A stretch of 55,871 nt of DNA from Clostridia bacterium (lineage in GTDB: Bacteria; Bacillota; Clostridia; UMGS1883). Below, piece after piece: positions 17,153 through 25,823 of this stretch. Under the pieces are notes generated by a model that saw only the letters and a list, made by a program, of their open reading frames with translations, was not told the origin of the DNA and made no database searches. The stretch lies in NCBI GenBank assembly GCA_017414645.1, contig JAFQLL010000051.1:1-55871 (forward strand), read 5' to 3'. The position numbers were made by a program, and so were the translations under genes. How positions within the stretch are numbered: position 1 is the stretch's first letter; every line of letters starts with the position of its first letter.

Positions 17153-19033
17153 TTACATTAATTCACTTACCAACTGAGCAAATTCAACAGCGTTGTCAAT
17201 GGGCATATCGGCAATTAAAAGTGCCTGTGTGTAAAGGATTTTACTAAGCTTTACTGCCCTGTCCTTATCTGTTTCAAAAGCGTTTCTGAGTGCTTCAAAG
17301 GCATGGTGCTCACCGTTCAATTCCAGAACACGTCTTGCTTTTATTGCGTTTTCCTTTTCGCCGGGCAGGCTCTTGAAATATTTTTCCATTTCTAATGTTA
17401 CCTCGCCCTCGCTTGTAAGGCACACGCTGTGGCTTTTAAGCTTATGGGATATACGCACAAACTCAACCTCGCCGCCCAAAGACTCTTTCACAAAATCGAG
17501 CAAGTCCTTGTTTTCCTCTTCCATCTTTTCGGCTTCCTGCTTTTCTTCGTCTGTTTCCAAGCCAAGGTCTTTATCGTTGATGTTCTTAAATTCCTTTTCC
17601 ATATAGGTACCTAAAATATTAACAACAAATTCGTCAACATCGTCGGTAAGGTAAAGAATGGCGTAGCCTGCCTCTTTAACGGTTTCTGTCTGAGGAAGAA
17701 GGTTAATTTTGTTAATACTCTCACCGCGCGCATAGTAAATGTACTTCTGGCTTTCGGGCATACTTGACACGTATTCCTCCAGGCTTACCAAGGAATCGGT
17801 AAGAGAAGAATAGTAAAGAAGCAAATCTGAAAGCTGGTCCTTATGCACACCATAGTCAGACACAACACCGTACTTAAGCTGAAGACCGAATTCACTAAAG
17901 AAGCCTTCGTACTTTTCTCTTTCGCTTGTCATGAGCTTCTTTAATTCACTCTTGATTTTCTTTTCAAGGTTATTTGCAATCTGTTTAAGCTGACGATCGT
18001 GCTGCAAAATTTCACGGGAAATATTAAGGGACAAATTGTCGGAATCAACAACACCCTTTACAAAACGGAAATGCTCGGGAAGAAGTTCTTCGCATCGCTC
18101 CATAATCATAACAGAGGAGGTGTAAAGGCTTAAGCCCTTCTGGTATTCCTTTGTGTAGTAGGTCATTGGTGCCTTTGACGGGATAAAGAGCATTGCCTTG
18201 TAGTTAAGGCTACCCTCGGCATTAATTCTTATAACCTTGCAGGCATCGTTCATGTCGTAGAAGGTTTCCTTGTAGAAGCTGTTGCATTCCTCGTCGGTAA
18301 CATCGCTTTTGCTTCTTTGCCAGATGGGCACCATGCTGTTTACAACCTCGTCCTCGAAGTAGACTGCCTCAGTGCCTTCAACCTTTTTTTCCTCGGGCAT
18401 AACAATGGGGTAGCGCACATAGTCGGAATATTTTTTGATAATGCCCTTAATGCGATAGGGACGTAAAAATTCGTCGTAAACCTCGTCGTCGGTATTGGGC
18501 TTTATGTACATAACAATGGTTGTACCAATTTCGTCTTTAACACATTCACGGATGCTGTAGCCATCAACGCCTGTGCTTTCCCACACATGACTTTCGCCCG
18601 TTTTAAGGCTTTTTGTTGTAACAGTAACCTTTTCGGCAACCATAAACGCACTGTAGAAGCCAACGCCGAACTGACCGATAATGTCAATTTCTTTCTCTTC
18701 TTTTTCCTCATTGGAAAGGTTTTCTTTAAAGCTTAAAGAGCCGCTTTTTGCAATTGTACCAAGGTTTTCTTCAAGCTCTTCCTTCGTCATGCCAATACCA
18801 TTGTCTGAAACTGTAACGGTGCGTCTTTCCTTGTCAAGCTCCACGCGGATCTTAAAATCTGTTCTATCAAAGCCCTCGGCACCCTCAGAAAGTGCCACAT
18901 AGCAACGCTTGTCAATAGCATCGGATGCATTGGAGATTATTTCACGCAGGAAAATTTCCTTATGTGTGTAGATGGAGTTTATCATCAAGTCAAGAATTCT
19001 CTTAGACTCTGTTTTAAACTGTTTTTTTGCCAT
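17153..19033 (-). CDS. htpG: HtpG (Hsp90-family) chaperone
   Basis: This 626-residue ATP-dependent chaperone helps fold and remodel client proteins in the cytoplasm. The N-terminal GHKL ATPase domain has EIISNASDA, DNGIGM and GQFGVGFYSAF. The middle and C-terminal dimerisation domains are complete, with an acidic linker-like stretch DLGLETDEEKQEAEKMEEENKD split near residue 500. It follows the lipid kinase gene by 43 bases and may share its promoter. No heat-shock operator was recognised. Confidence 0.95.
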   Translation of the reverse strand: MAKKQFKTESKRILDLMINSIYTHKEIFLREIISNASDAIDKRCYVALSEGAEGFDRTDFKIRVELDKERRTVTVSDNGIGMTKEELEENLGTIAKSGSLSFKENLSNEEKEEKEIDIIGQFGVGFYSAFMVAEKVTVTTKSLKTGESHVWESTGVDGYSIRECVKDEIGTTIVMYIKPNTDDEVYDEFLRPYRIKGIIKKYSDYVRYPIVMPEEKKVEGTEAVYFEDEVVNSMVPIWQRSKSDVTDEECNSFYKETFYDMNDACKVIRINAEGSLNYKAMLFIPSKAPMTYYTKEYQKGLSLYTSSVMIMERCEELLPEHFRFVKGVVDSDNLSLNISREILQHDRQLKQIANNLEKKIKSELKKLMTSEREKYEGFFSEFGLQLKYGVVSDYGVHKDQLSDLLLYYSSLTDSLVSLEEYVSSMPESQKYIYYARGESINKINLLPQTETVKEAGYAILYLTDDVDEFVVNILGTYMEKEFKNINDKDLGLETDEEKQEAEKMEEENKDLLDFVKESLGGEVEFVRISHKLKSHSVCLTSEGEVTLEMEKYFKSLPGEKENAIKARRVLELNGEHHAFEALRNAFETDKDRAVKLSKILYTQALLIADMPIDNAVEFAQLVSELM

Positions 19034-19076
19034 TTTTATTCATTCCTTTCATTTGTACATAATATCACGTTTTTTC

Positions 19077-19961
19077 CTATTGGGCAACAGCAATTTTTAT
19101 AGCCTGCGGTATGTTTTTAACCTCGGCAGAATTGGTTTCGCCCCCATATTCCCCGTCTAAGGTCCAGGCAATGCTTTCACTTGAGGAAAACATAACATAG
19201 TCTGTTTTTATAACATAGTAATGCTTGCTGTCGGTTCTTTTATTTAAAAGGTCTGCTATTATTTCATTCAAATCTGTGGGCTTTGTTATTTTCTTAAGCA
19301 GCAGCACCTCAAAAAGTCCGTCGCATAAATCAACCTGCAGGCTTTTAATTTTTATTCCGCCAACAGAATTTGAATTTGCAACCATGCCGAAAATAAATTC
19401 GTCTTCAATAGTTTCGCCGTTACATTCAATTTTCATTTTATAGCTTTGAACATTTGCCAGCCTTTTTATGCCCTCGGCAATGTAGGCTGCACGCCCGAAA
19501 AGGTTTTTACTTTCCTGGGGGGTGTCGTAGGCAACATCGGTAAGCGCACCGAATGCGGCAACATAAGAAAAATATTTGTCGTTGAACTTGCCTGCGTCAA
19601 TGCTTATAACCTCGCCCTTCATTGCCACCTGCGCTGCCTCAGCAGGGCCTGTGGGAATGCGGCAGGAGGCCGCAAAGTCGTTTGTGGTGCCCATGGGAAT
19701 GTAGCCCAAGACGGGTTTTTCCTCAAGCTCCATAAGGGCGTTGAATGCCTCATTAACGGTGCCGTCACCGCCTGCAACAATAATCTTTTCAAACCTGTTT
19801 CCTTCGTTTTTTATGTATTCACAGCAGTGGTTACGCCTTTTTGTAGGGAAAAGAACAATTTCACTCTCATCCTCTGCAAGAACATCTACAATGTCGGCAA
19901 AGCAGTTTTTTATTTTACCCTTCCCTGCATTAGGATTATAAACAAAAGCTATCTTTTTCAT
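19077..19961 (-). CDS. Diacylglycerol kinase-type lipid kinase (YegS/BmrU family)
   Basis: This 294-residue enzyme has the DAGKc catalytic domain: NPNAGKGK near the N-terminus, the ATP-loop motif GGDGTVNE and GTTNDFA. Family members phosphorylate diacylglycerol or related lipids, recycling them to phosphatidate at the membrane. BmrU-like proteins are also common with unclear substrate. It has its own promoter and is followed by htpG. Confidence 0.88.
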   Translation of the reverse strand: MKKIAFVYNPNAGKGKIKNCFADIVDVLAEDESEIVLFPTKRRNHCCEYIKNEGNRFEKIIVAGGDGTVNEAFNALMELEEKPVLGYIPMGTTNDFAASCRIPTGPAEAAQVAMKGEVISIDAGKFNDKYFSYVAAFGALTDVAYDTPQESKNLFGRAAYIAEGIKRLANVQSYKMKIECNGETIEDEFIFGMVANSNSVGGIKIKSLQVDLCDGLFEVLLLKKITKPTDLNEIIADLLNKRTDSKHYYVIKTDYVMFSSSESIAWTLDGEYGGETNSAEVKNIPQAIKIAVAQ

Positions 19962-19983
19962 AAAATCACCTTCTACTGCAACT

Positions 19984-20012
19984 ATAATACCACTTTTTTA
20001 ATACTTTGTGAA
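19984..20012 (-). promoter_or_regulatory. Promoter of the lipid kinase gene
   Basis: The minus strand reads TTCACA, a 17-bp spacer and TATTAT in the gap after sigE, about 20 bases before the start codon. Confidence 0.55.
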
Positions 20013-20028
20013 CACACTTTTAATTAAT

Positions 20029-20742
20029 TTAAATATTCTTTGCAATGTCTTTTTTCAGCCTTGTCATTATCTTTTTTTCAAGGCGCGATATGTAGCTCTG
20101 ACTTATGCCAAGCATGTCGGCAACCTCCTTCTGGGTTTTCTCCTTTCTGCCCTCAAGCCCGTAACGGAGGTTAATTATCTCCCGTTCTCTTTTATTAAGT
20201 CGCATCATAGCACCCTTAAGCAGCTGAAGCTCCGCTGCTTCCTCCAGTGATGCCTCCACAGTATCGTTTTCGGTACCCAGCACATCGGATAACAAAAGCT
20301 CGTTGCCGTCCCAGTCAACATTCAATGGCTCGTCGAAGCTTACCTCACTTTTTCTGGCGTTATACTTTCTTAAATACATAAGTATTTCATTCTCTATGCA
20401 TCTTGAAGCATAGGTTGCGAGCTTTATCTTTTTGTCGGGTTTAAAGGTGTTCACCGCTTTAATAAGTCCTATTGTGCCTATGCTTATTAAATCCTCAATA
20501 CATATATTGGTGTTTTCAAATTTTTTGGCAATGTAAACTACCAGCCTGAGGTTATGCTCTATAAGAGTGTCCTTTGCTTCTTTTGTGTCAATTTTCTCTA
20601 AAAGTAATTCCTCTTCTTTTTTATCCAAAGCCTGTGGAAGCGCCTCTGTTCCGCCTATGTAATGCACCTCGCCTTTAACGCTGTCCAGAATTTCTCTGTA
20701 GCCTATTTTTGCAATCTGTCCGATAAGTTTTCTTATATCCAT
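20029..20742 (-). CDS. sigE: Sporulation sigma factor E precursor
   Basis: This 237-residue mother-cell sigma factor is nearly the size of B. subtilis pro-sigma-E. A pro-sequence of about 27 residues ends at [13 protein letters not shown], matching the cleavage region removed by SpoIIGA. Region 2 ([17 protein letters not shown] and [20 protein letters not shown], cited in parts) and region 4 with the helix-turn-helix [20 protein letters not shown] follow. The ATG with AGGAG is used, since longer in-frame starts overlap spoIIGA. It lies 13 bases after spoIIGA, the standard spoIIG arrangement, and shows that the organism can sporulate. Confidence 0.95.
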   Translation of the reverse strand: MDIRKLIGQIAKIGYREILDSVKGEVHYIGGTEALPQALDKKEEELLLEKIDTKEAKDTLIEHNLRLVVYIAKKFENTNICIEDLISIGTIGLIKAVNTFKPDKKIKLATYASRCIENEILMYLRKYNARKSEVSFDEPLNVDWDGNELLLSDVLGTENDTVEASLEEAAELQLLKGAMMRLNKREREIINLRYGLEGRKEKTQKEVADMLGISQSYISRLEKKIMTRLKKDIAKNI

Positions 20743-20755
20743 AATGTGTCTCCTT

Positions 20756-21607
20756 TTATTTAATGAGCATTGCAGGGTTAAGCAACGCATGATATTCGTC
20801 TTCCTTACAAAGGCGGTTTTCTGTAATGCCGATAATGCAAGTTTTTGCCCTATGACCGTCTACCTCAACCATATCGGGTAAAAAAGCAGGCATAAGTCCC
20901 GTCGCTTTACCTACACTTGAAAAAGGAATGAGCCTTACCTTTAGCCCCGCCTTACTCATGTTTTCCATTAAAGCTTCACCCTGTGGCAGCAGGGCATTAA
21001 GCTCACTCTTTTCACACACAATTACAGGTGCGCCTGTTATAGGGTCAAAAAGAGCATTTCCCGTGTCAATAATTGCTGTGGTCTCAAGTTTTTGCCCCTT
21101 TGTATATATGGTAAGGGTACGCCTGGCGGCACGTACGGCAATACGGCGTTTTCGTATTCTTCCAAAAACAAAAATAAGAAAATAAGTTCCCGATGCAGAG
21201 AAAAGCACCCATCGCCAAGGCAAATTAAGATAAATTTCGCCGTTTGAATAAACCATGCCCAGCTTGCTTCCAAGCCCGGTTAAATTCATAAGGGCAAAAA
21301 GACTACCCCCAAAAATGAAGCTTACAACAAAAAAGCTGCCCCACATTTTAAAAAAATGCGCCCCATTATTAAACCCAAAGGCAATTAAAACCATGATTGC
21401 AGAGAGCCCCAGCTTCATTACAACACTTTGTAAAAATGCGGCATTTACAAAAAACATAACCACCGCATAGGCTGCACCGACAAAGGCGCTTAAAAGACTT
21501 CTGTGGTATTTTGTGTGGGCAAAAGCAATTGCCCCCGTGCCTTCAACAATCAGAATATTTATCATAAAATTAACTAAAAAAAGCACATCTATGTAAACAG
21601 TAATCAA
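20756..21607 (-). CDS. spoIIGA: Sporulation pro-sigma-E processing peptidase
   Basis: This 283-residue protease activates pro-sigma-E in the mother cell. The first 150 residues hold about five membrane helices. The C-terminal half is an aspartic-protease-like domain with the catalytic motif DTGN (D181, matching the essential aspartate of B. subtilis) followed by [11 protein letters not shown]. The start is a TTG with GGGGTGAT six bases upstream, which fits the conserved N-terminus [11 protein letters not shown]. It is cotranscribed with sigE. Confidence 0.93.
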   Translation of the reverse strand: MITVYIDVLFLVNFMINILIVEGTGAIAFAHTKYHRSLLSAFVGAAYAVVMFFVNAAFLQSVVMKLGLSAIMVLIAFGFNNGAHFFKMWGSFFVVSFIFGGSLFALMNLTGLGSKLGMVYSNGEIYLNLPWRWVLFSASGTYFLIFVFGRIRKRRIAVRAARRTLTIYTKGQKLETTAIIDTGNALFDPITGAPVIVCEKSELNALLPQGEALMENMSKAGLKVRLIPFSSVGKATGLMPAFLPDMVEVDGHRAKTCIIGITENRLCKEDEYHALLNPAMLIK

Positions 21608-21627
21608 CTTATCACCCCGCCATTTAT

Positions 21628-21660
21628 ATTATACAGTTTCTTTCTTTAAAATATTGTCGC
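21628..21660 (-). promoter_or_regulatory. Possible Spo0A-controlled spoIIG promoter
   Basis: The minus strand has a -10 TATAAT (21628-21633) with no good -35 at 17 bp. About 20 bp upstream lies TTGTCGC (21654-21660, read on the plus strand), close to the 0A-box TTGTCGAA. B. subtilis spoIIG likewise has widely spaced elements bound by Spo0A. The assignment is inference. Confidence 0.45.
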
Positions 21661-21688
21661 TTGAGGGTGTAAAACATATCTTTTTTTG

Positions 21689-21717
21689 TTGACATACCGC
21701 TTAAAAAGATATAGAAT
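21689..21717 (+). promoter_or_regulatory. Promoter of the hydroxyproline dehydratase operon
   Basis: TTGACA, a 17-bp spacer and TAGAAT form a strong vegetative promoter about 64 bases before the activase start. It diverges from spoIIG. Confidence 0.8.
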
Positions 21718-21780
21718 TATTCTTATAAATAGTAATGAGTTGCAAATTGCTGTTTAATTGGAAATTGAAAGGCTACTGCT

Positions 21781-22686
21781 ATGGAAAATGTACTTATATC
21801 CAACCTTCAGCGGTTTTCCACAAAGGACGGTCCCGGCATAAGAACAACGGTGTTTTTTAAGGGGTGCCCCTTAAGGTGTAAGTGGTGTCATAACCCCGAA
21901 ACGCACCTTACTGTTTCGGAAATTATGTACAACCGCGAAAACTGTACCCTTTGCGGAAGATGCGTCCGTGCGTGCCCCAAGGGTGCCGTAACAATTGAAA
22001 ACGATACTGTAATTACAGATACAAACAAATGCACCATCTGCAAAAGGTGTACCGACGAGTGCTATTACAATGCAAGAGAGGTTGTCGGCAAGGGCCTCAC
22101 CTTTGACGAAATATGCGATGTTTTAGAGCGCGACATGGCGTTTTATAGTGAGTCGGGCGGTGGCGCTACCTTCTCGGGCGGCGAATGCTTAATGTTCCCC
22201 CAAATGCTTACAAAGCTGTTGAAGTTTTGCAAGGCAAGGCGCATACATACCGCGGTTGATACCTCAGGCTTTGCTGCATGGGAGGTTTTTGAGAAAATTC
22301 TCCCTTATACCGATTTGTTTCTTTATGACATCAAGGCTTTTTCGCCCGATGTTCACAAGGAAGTAACCGGTGTAGACAACGCCCTTATATGGGAAAATCT
22401 TGAAAAGCTTTGCTCGCTTGGAGCAAATGTTAATTTAAGGCTTCCTGTTATAGAGGGCTGCAACGCAGACCTCTCAGGCATTGAGGAAACTGCAAAAAAA
22501 GCTGCCTCTTTCGGCATAAAAAAGGTAAATATTTTGCCCTACCACGATATGGGCAAGTATAAATACACCAAGCTCGGTCGTGATTACGATTCGAACTCGA
22601 TGGCAACCCCATCAGATGAAAAGCTTGAAGAAATCAAGACAATATTTAAAAATCATGCATTTACCGACATCAAAATAGGTGGATAG
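21781..22686 (+). CDS. Glycyl radical enzyme activase (HypD activating enzyme)
   Basis: This 301-residue radical-SAM enzyme cleaves S-adenosylmethionine to place the glycyl radical on its partner. The radical-SAM cysteines are in KGCPLRCKWCHNPE. A ferredoxin-like insert with two further cluster motifs (CTLCGRCVRACPKG and CTICKRCTDECYY, about 58-95) separates it from the simpler pyruvate formate-lyase activase and fits activases of dehydratase-type glycyl radical enzymes. The SGGECLMFPQML and DTSGF motifs are present. Its target, hypD, starts 35 bases downstream. Confidence 0.9.
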   Translation: MENVLISNLQRFSTKDGPGIRTTVFFKGCPLRCKWCHNPETHLTVSEIMYNRENCTLCGRCVRACPKGAVTIENDTVITDTNKCTICKRCTDECYYNAREVVGKGLTFDEICDVLERDMAFYSESGGGATFSGGECLMFPQMLTKLLKFCKARRIHTAVDTSGFAAWEVFEKILPYTDLFLYDIKAFSPDVHKEVTGVDNALIWENLEKLCSLGANVNLRLPVIEGCNADLSGIEETAKKAASFGIKKVNILPYHDMGKYKYTKLGRDYDSNSMATPSDEKLEEIKTIFKNHAFTDIKIGG

Positions 22687-22721
22687 TAAACTAAAACCCA
22701 CCAAAGGAGGATTATACCACT

Positions 22722-25091
22722 ATGAGAGGTTACACGGAAAGAACAAAAAAGCTTCGCGAAATGAGTGTTTCCACAAATCCTGCACTTTCAATTGAGCGAG
22801 CTGTAATTATGACAGAGGCTTACCAGAAGTACGAGGGCAGTGTTGACATTCCCGTGCTTCGCGCGTTGGCTTTTAAGGAATACATGGAAAGAAAAACCCT
22901 CGTTATTAACGAAGGCGAATTGATTGTAGGTGAAAAGGGCCATAACTTACAGTGTGCGCCCTCCTTCCCTGAGCTGTGTTGTCACACAATTGAAGATATG
23001 GAGGTTATGGACCAGAGAGAGCTCATAAGCTTTTCCGTAACCGAAGAGGATAAGCAGCTTCAGGCAGAAAAGGTTATCCCCTACTGGGAAAAGCGTTCTA
23101 TCCGCCACAAAATTATGCAGTCAACCTCACAGGAATGGAAAGATTGCTATGCTGCAGGTATGTTCACAGAATTTATGGAGCAGCGCGGTCCCGGTCATAC
23201 AGGTGCAGGTAACGTTATTTATAAAAAGGGCTTTTCCGACTTCAAGAAGGACATTGATGCACGTATTGCCCGTCTTGACTTTGTAAACGATGAACAGGCA
23301 TACGATAAAAAAGCAGAACTTGAAGCCATGAAAATTGCCTGTGACGGCATTATCACCTTTGGTCGCCGTTACAGCGAATACGCAAAGGAGCTTGCAGAAA
23401 AGGAAACAGACACACAGAGAAAGGCTGACCTTCTTTTAATCAGCGAAAACTGTAAGCAGGTACCCGAATTTGCACCTAAGACCTTCCACCAGGCACTTCA
23501 GATGTACTGGTTTGTGCACATTGGTGTAACAAGCGAGGTTAACCCCTGGGATGCGTTCACTCCCGGCAGACTTGACCAGCACCTTTACCCCTTCTATAAG
23601 AAGGAATTGAAGGAAGGCACAATTGACTACGATAAGGCACGTGAGCTTTTAGAGTGCTTCTGGATTAAGTTCAACAATCAGCCTGCTCCCCCTAAGGTTG
23701 GTATCACCCTTAAGGAAAGCGGCACATATACAGATTTCTGTAACATGAACACAGGCGGCATTACCGAAGACGGCAAGGACGGCGTTAACCCTGTAAGCTA
23801 CATTATCCTCGACACAATGGACGAAATGAAGCTTCTTCAGCCCTCCAGTAATGTACAGATTTCAAGAAAAACTCCCGACGATTTCCTGCTTCGTGCATGT
23901 GAAATTTCCCGCAAGGGCTGGGGTCAGCCTGCATTCTATAATACAGAAGCCATCATTCAGGAGCTTCTCAACGCAGGAAAAACAATTGAAGATGCACGCC
24001 ACGGTTGCTCCACAGGCTGTGTTGAAACAGGCTGCTTAGGCAAGGAAAACTACGCTCTTACAGGCTATTTCAACATTCCCAAGGTTTTGGAAATTACCCT
24101 TAACAACGGCTTTGACAACTACACAGGCAAGCAGATAGGTCTTAAAACAGGTAACCCCGAGGACTTCAAGAGCTTTGAAGAATTGTACGATGCATTCCTT
24201 AAGCAGATGCATCACTTCCTTGACATAAAGATTGCAGGCAACAACATTATCGAAAAGATTTATGCAAAATACATGCCCGTGCCCTTCCTTTCCATTATTA
24301 TGGAGGACTGTATTGAAAAGGCAGTTGACTACAACGCAGGCGGTGCACGCTACAACACCTACTACATTCAGGGTGTAGGTATAGGCACAATTACAGATGC
24401 TCTCTCTGCCATCAGCTACAATGTATTCGACAACAAGAATTTTACAATGGCAGAATTGGTTGATGCCCTTAAGGCCGACTTTGAAGGCTATGACCGCATT
24501 TATAACCTTGTATGTAACAAAACACCCAAATACGGCAACGACGATGACTACGCCGACGATATTATGAAGAGAGTTTTCAACAGCTACTGTGACTACATAA
24601 CAGGTCGACCCACTATTAAGGGTGGTCAGTATCGTATTGACATGCTGCCTACAACCTGCCACGTTTATTTTGGCGAGGTTTGCGGTGCTCTTCCCAACGG
24701 CAGAAAAGCACAGAAGCCCATGAGCGAGGGTATCTCCCCCGAAAAGGGCGCCGATACAAACGGTCCCACCGCTGTAATAAAGAGCTGCTCCAAGATGGAC
24801 CACCTCAAAACAGGCGGTACACTTCTGAACCAGAAGTTTACACCTGCTGTGCTTAAGGGCGAGGATGGCTTAAAGAACCTGGCTGCCTTGATTCGTGCTT
24901 ACTTTGCTCTTGACGGTCACCACATTCAGTTCAATGTTATTGACCGTGCAACACTTATTGAAGCACAGAAGCACCCCGAGGAATATAAGGACCTTATTGT
25001 TCGTGTTGCAGGCTACAGCGACCACTTCCGTAACCTTTCCAAGGCTTTACAGGACGAAATTATCAACAGAACGGAGCAATCCTTCTCCTGA
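22722..25091 (+). CDS. hypD: trans-4-hydroxy-L-proline dehydratase (glycyl radical enzyme)
   Basis: This 789-residue enzyme removes water from trans-4-hydroxy-L-proline to give (S)-pyrroline-5-carboxylate without oxygen. Residues recalled as active-site positions of the C. difficile enzyme are all found one number lower: H159, D277, S333, D338, C433 and E435 (in STGCVETGC), Y449, and the radical glycine G764 in RVAGYSDHF. The GCVETGC context separates HypD from pyruvate formate-lyase, glycerol dehydratase and choline lyase. A strong AAAGGAGG site precedes it. In C. difficile a reductase gene (proC) is adjacent. Here it is not, but an oxidising enzyme lies at 35.1 kb. Confidence 0.92.
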   Translation: MRGYTERTKKLREMSVSTNPALSIERAVIMTEAYQKYEGSVDIPVLRALAFKEYMERKTLVINEGELIVGEKGHNLQCAPSFPELCCHTIEDMEVMDQRELISFSVTEEDKQLQAEKVIPYWEKRSIRHKIMQSTSQEWKDCYAAGMFTEFMEQRGPGHTGAGNVIYKKGFSDFKKDIDARIARLDFVNDEQAYDKKAELEAMKIACDGIITFGRRYSEYAKELAEKETDTQRKADLLLISENCKQVPEFAPKTFHQALQMYWFVHIGVTSEVNPWDAFTPGRLDQHLYPFYKKELKEGTIDYDKARELLECFWIKFNNQPAPPKVGITLKESGTYTDFCNMNTGGITEDGKDGVNPVSYIILDTMDEMKLLQPSSNVQISRKTPDDFLLRACEISRKGWGQPAFYNTEAIIQELLNAGKTIEDARHGCSTGCVETGCLGKENYALTGYFNIPKVLEITLNNGFDNYTGKQIGLKTGNPEDFKSFEELYDAFLKQMHHFLDIKIAGNNIIEKIYAKYMPVPFLSIIMEDCIEKAVDYNAGGARYNTYYIQGVGIGTITDALSAISYNVFDNKNFTMAELVDALKADFEGYDRIYNLVCNKTPKYGNDDDYADDIMKRVFNSYCDYITGRPTIKGGQYRIDMLPTTCHVYFGEVCGALPNGRKAQKPMSEGISPEKGADTNGPTAVIKSCSKMDHLKTGGTLLNQKFTPAVLKGEDGLKNLAALIRAYFALDGHHIQFNVIDRATLIEAQKHPEEYKDLIVRVAGYSDHFRNLSKALQDEIINRTEQSFS

Positions 25092-25124
25092 TTTGTTCAA
25101 AATCACAAAATTTCATAAATGGTG

Positions 25125-25153
25125 TTGACAAATAAGTTTTTTCAGTATACTAT
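25125..25153 (+). promoter_or_regulatory. Promoter of the 87-residue protein gene
   Basis: TTGACA (25125-25130), a 17-bp spacer and TACTAT (or TATACT at 15 bp) sit between hypD and the next gene, showing that the small gene has its own transcript. Confidence 0.7.
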
Positions 25154-25214
25154 GTGCCTGTAAGGCAAAGTCTTACTTATATTTAATACTCTCAATTATG
25201 AGGAGGTTTTAACT

Positions 25215-25478
25215 ATGAGAAAATTTACAGTACACGATCTTGATCTTCAGGGCTTCATTCACGAGCTTTCCAACTGCACAGGCAACGTATGGATGACAAC
25301 AGAAGATGGCGACAAAATCAACCTTCAGTCCGCATTCTGCCGTCTTATCGGTCTCAAGAGCATTCTTGAAGGCGGTAAGCTCAGCCAGGCAACAATTGAA
25401 TGCGACAACGTTGAAGACGAATCCCGTCTTTTCAGATTCAACCTCTACGGCAGAAGCTCTTCCGAAGACGCTGAGTAA
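25215..25478 (+). CDS. Small conserved protein of unknown function
   Basis: This 87-residue acidic cytoplasmic protein has no signal peptide or membrane segment. The layout (FTVHDLDLQGFIHELSNCTGNVW, cited in part, then EDGDKINLQSAF and ILEGGKLSQATIEC) resembles a short Clostridial family often carrying the unsupported database name polyA polymerase. I recognise the family only by memory and would not assign a function. It has its own strong promoter, a GAGGAGG ribosome site and its own terminator, suggesting an abundant, independently controlled product. Confidence 0.75.
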   Translation: MRKFTVHDLDLQGFIHELSNCTGNVWMTTEDGDKINLQSAFCRLIGLKSILEGGKLSQATIECDNVEDESRLFRFNLYGRSSSEDAE

Positions 25479-25497
25479 TAGCTTAATATTAAAAATG

Positions 25498-25530
25498 AAA
25501 ACCGCACCAGTGAATGGTGCGGTTTTTTTG
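25498..25530 (+). terminator. Terminator of the small gene
   Basis: An ACCGCACC/GGTGCGGT stem is followed by seven T residues. Confidence 0.9.
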
Positions 25531-25536
25531 TGCAAC

Positions 25537-25706
25537 GAACAAAGTGTCTCCGACACTCCTTAGCAATAGTTCGAGCTAAGGCAGACAGAGGAGAAAACAC
25601 TTTGTAATGCCATATGCGTTTTCCGAGCCTCGCGAGGAAATTCTCGCATGGCAATAAAATCAAATTTATTTTTCACCTTATAGGAAATACTCAATTTCCT
25701 ATAAGG
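25537..25706. repeat. Interspersed repeat A, copy 2
   Basis: This copy is 170 bp, as at 51-220. The loop of the terminal palindrome differs (ACTCA for ACGCA) while both 13-base arms are intact, as expected if the hairpin itself matters. It lies between a terminator and a second hairpin (25709-25740). The remaining 80 bases before the next gene's stop hold nothing recognised. Confidence 0.88.
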
Positions 25707-25708
25707 TG

Positions 25709-25740
25709 AAAGGAACGCAACCTTTGTTGCGTTCCTTCAT
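25709..25740. terminator. Hairpin downstream of the 439-residue SLH gene
   Basis: A GGAACGCAAC/GTTGCGTTCC stem with an imperfect T tract lies about 85 bases after the SLH gene stop on the minus strand. It is probably its terminator. Confidence 0.6.
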
Positions 25741-25823
25741 TTACTCGCCAAAAGCGATTTTCACATTCGTAAGCATATTGTCAATCCGCAGGATTGCTTG
25801 CGCTCACTTGAATAGCTTTTAAA

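Noticed and set aside
21781..25091. Pyruvate formate-lyase and its activase
   Set aside because: The activase has two extra cluster motifs, and the radical enzyme has the HypD-specific GCVETGC context with every recalled HypD residue in place.
25537..25663. Minus-strand reading frame in repeat A starting LPCENFLARLGKRIWHYKVFSP, also present at the right edge
   Set aside because: It lies wholly within the repeat, has no ribosome site, and is broken by a stop codon in the copy at 51-220. It is most likely a by-product of the repeat sequence rather than a protein.
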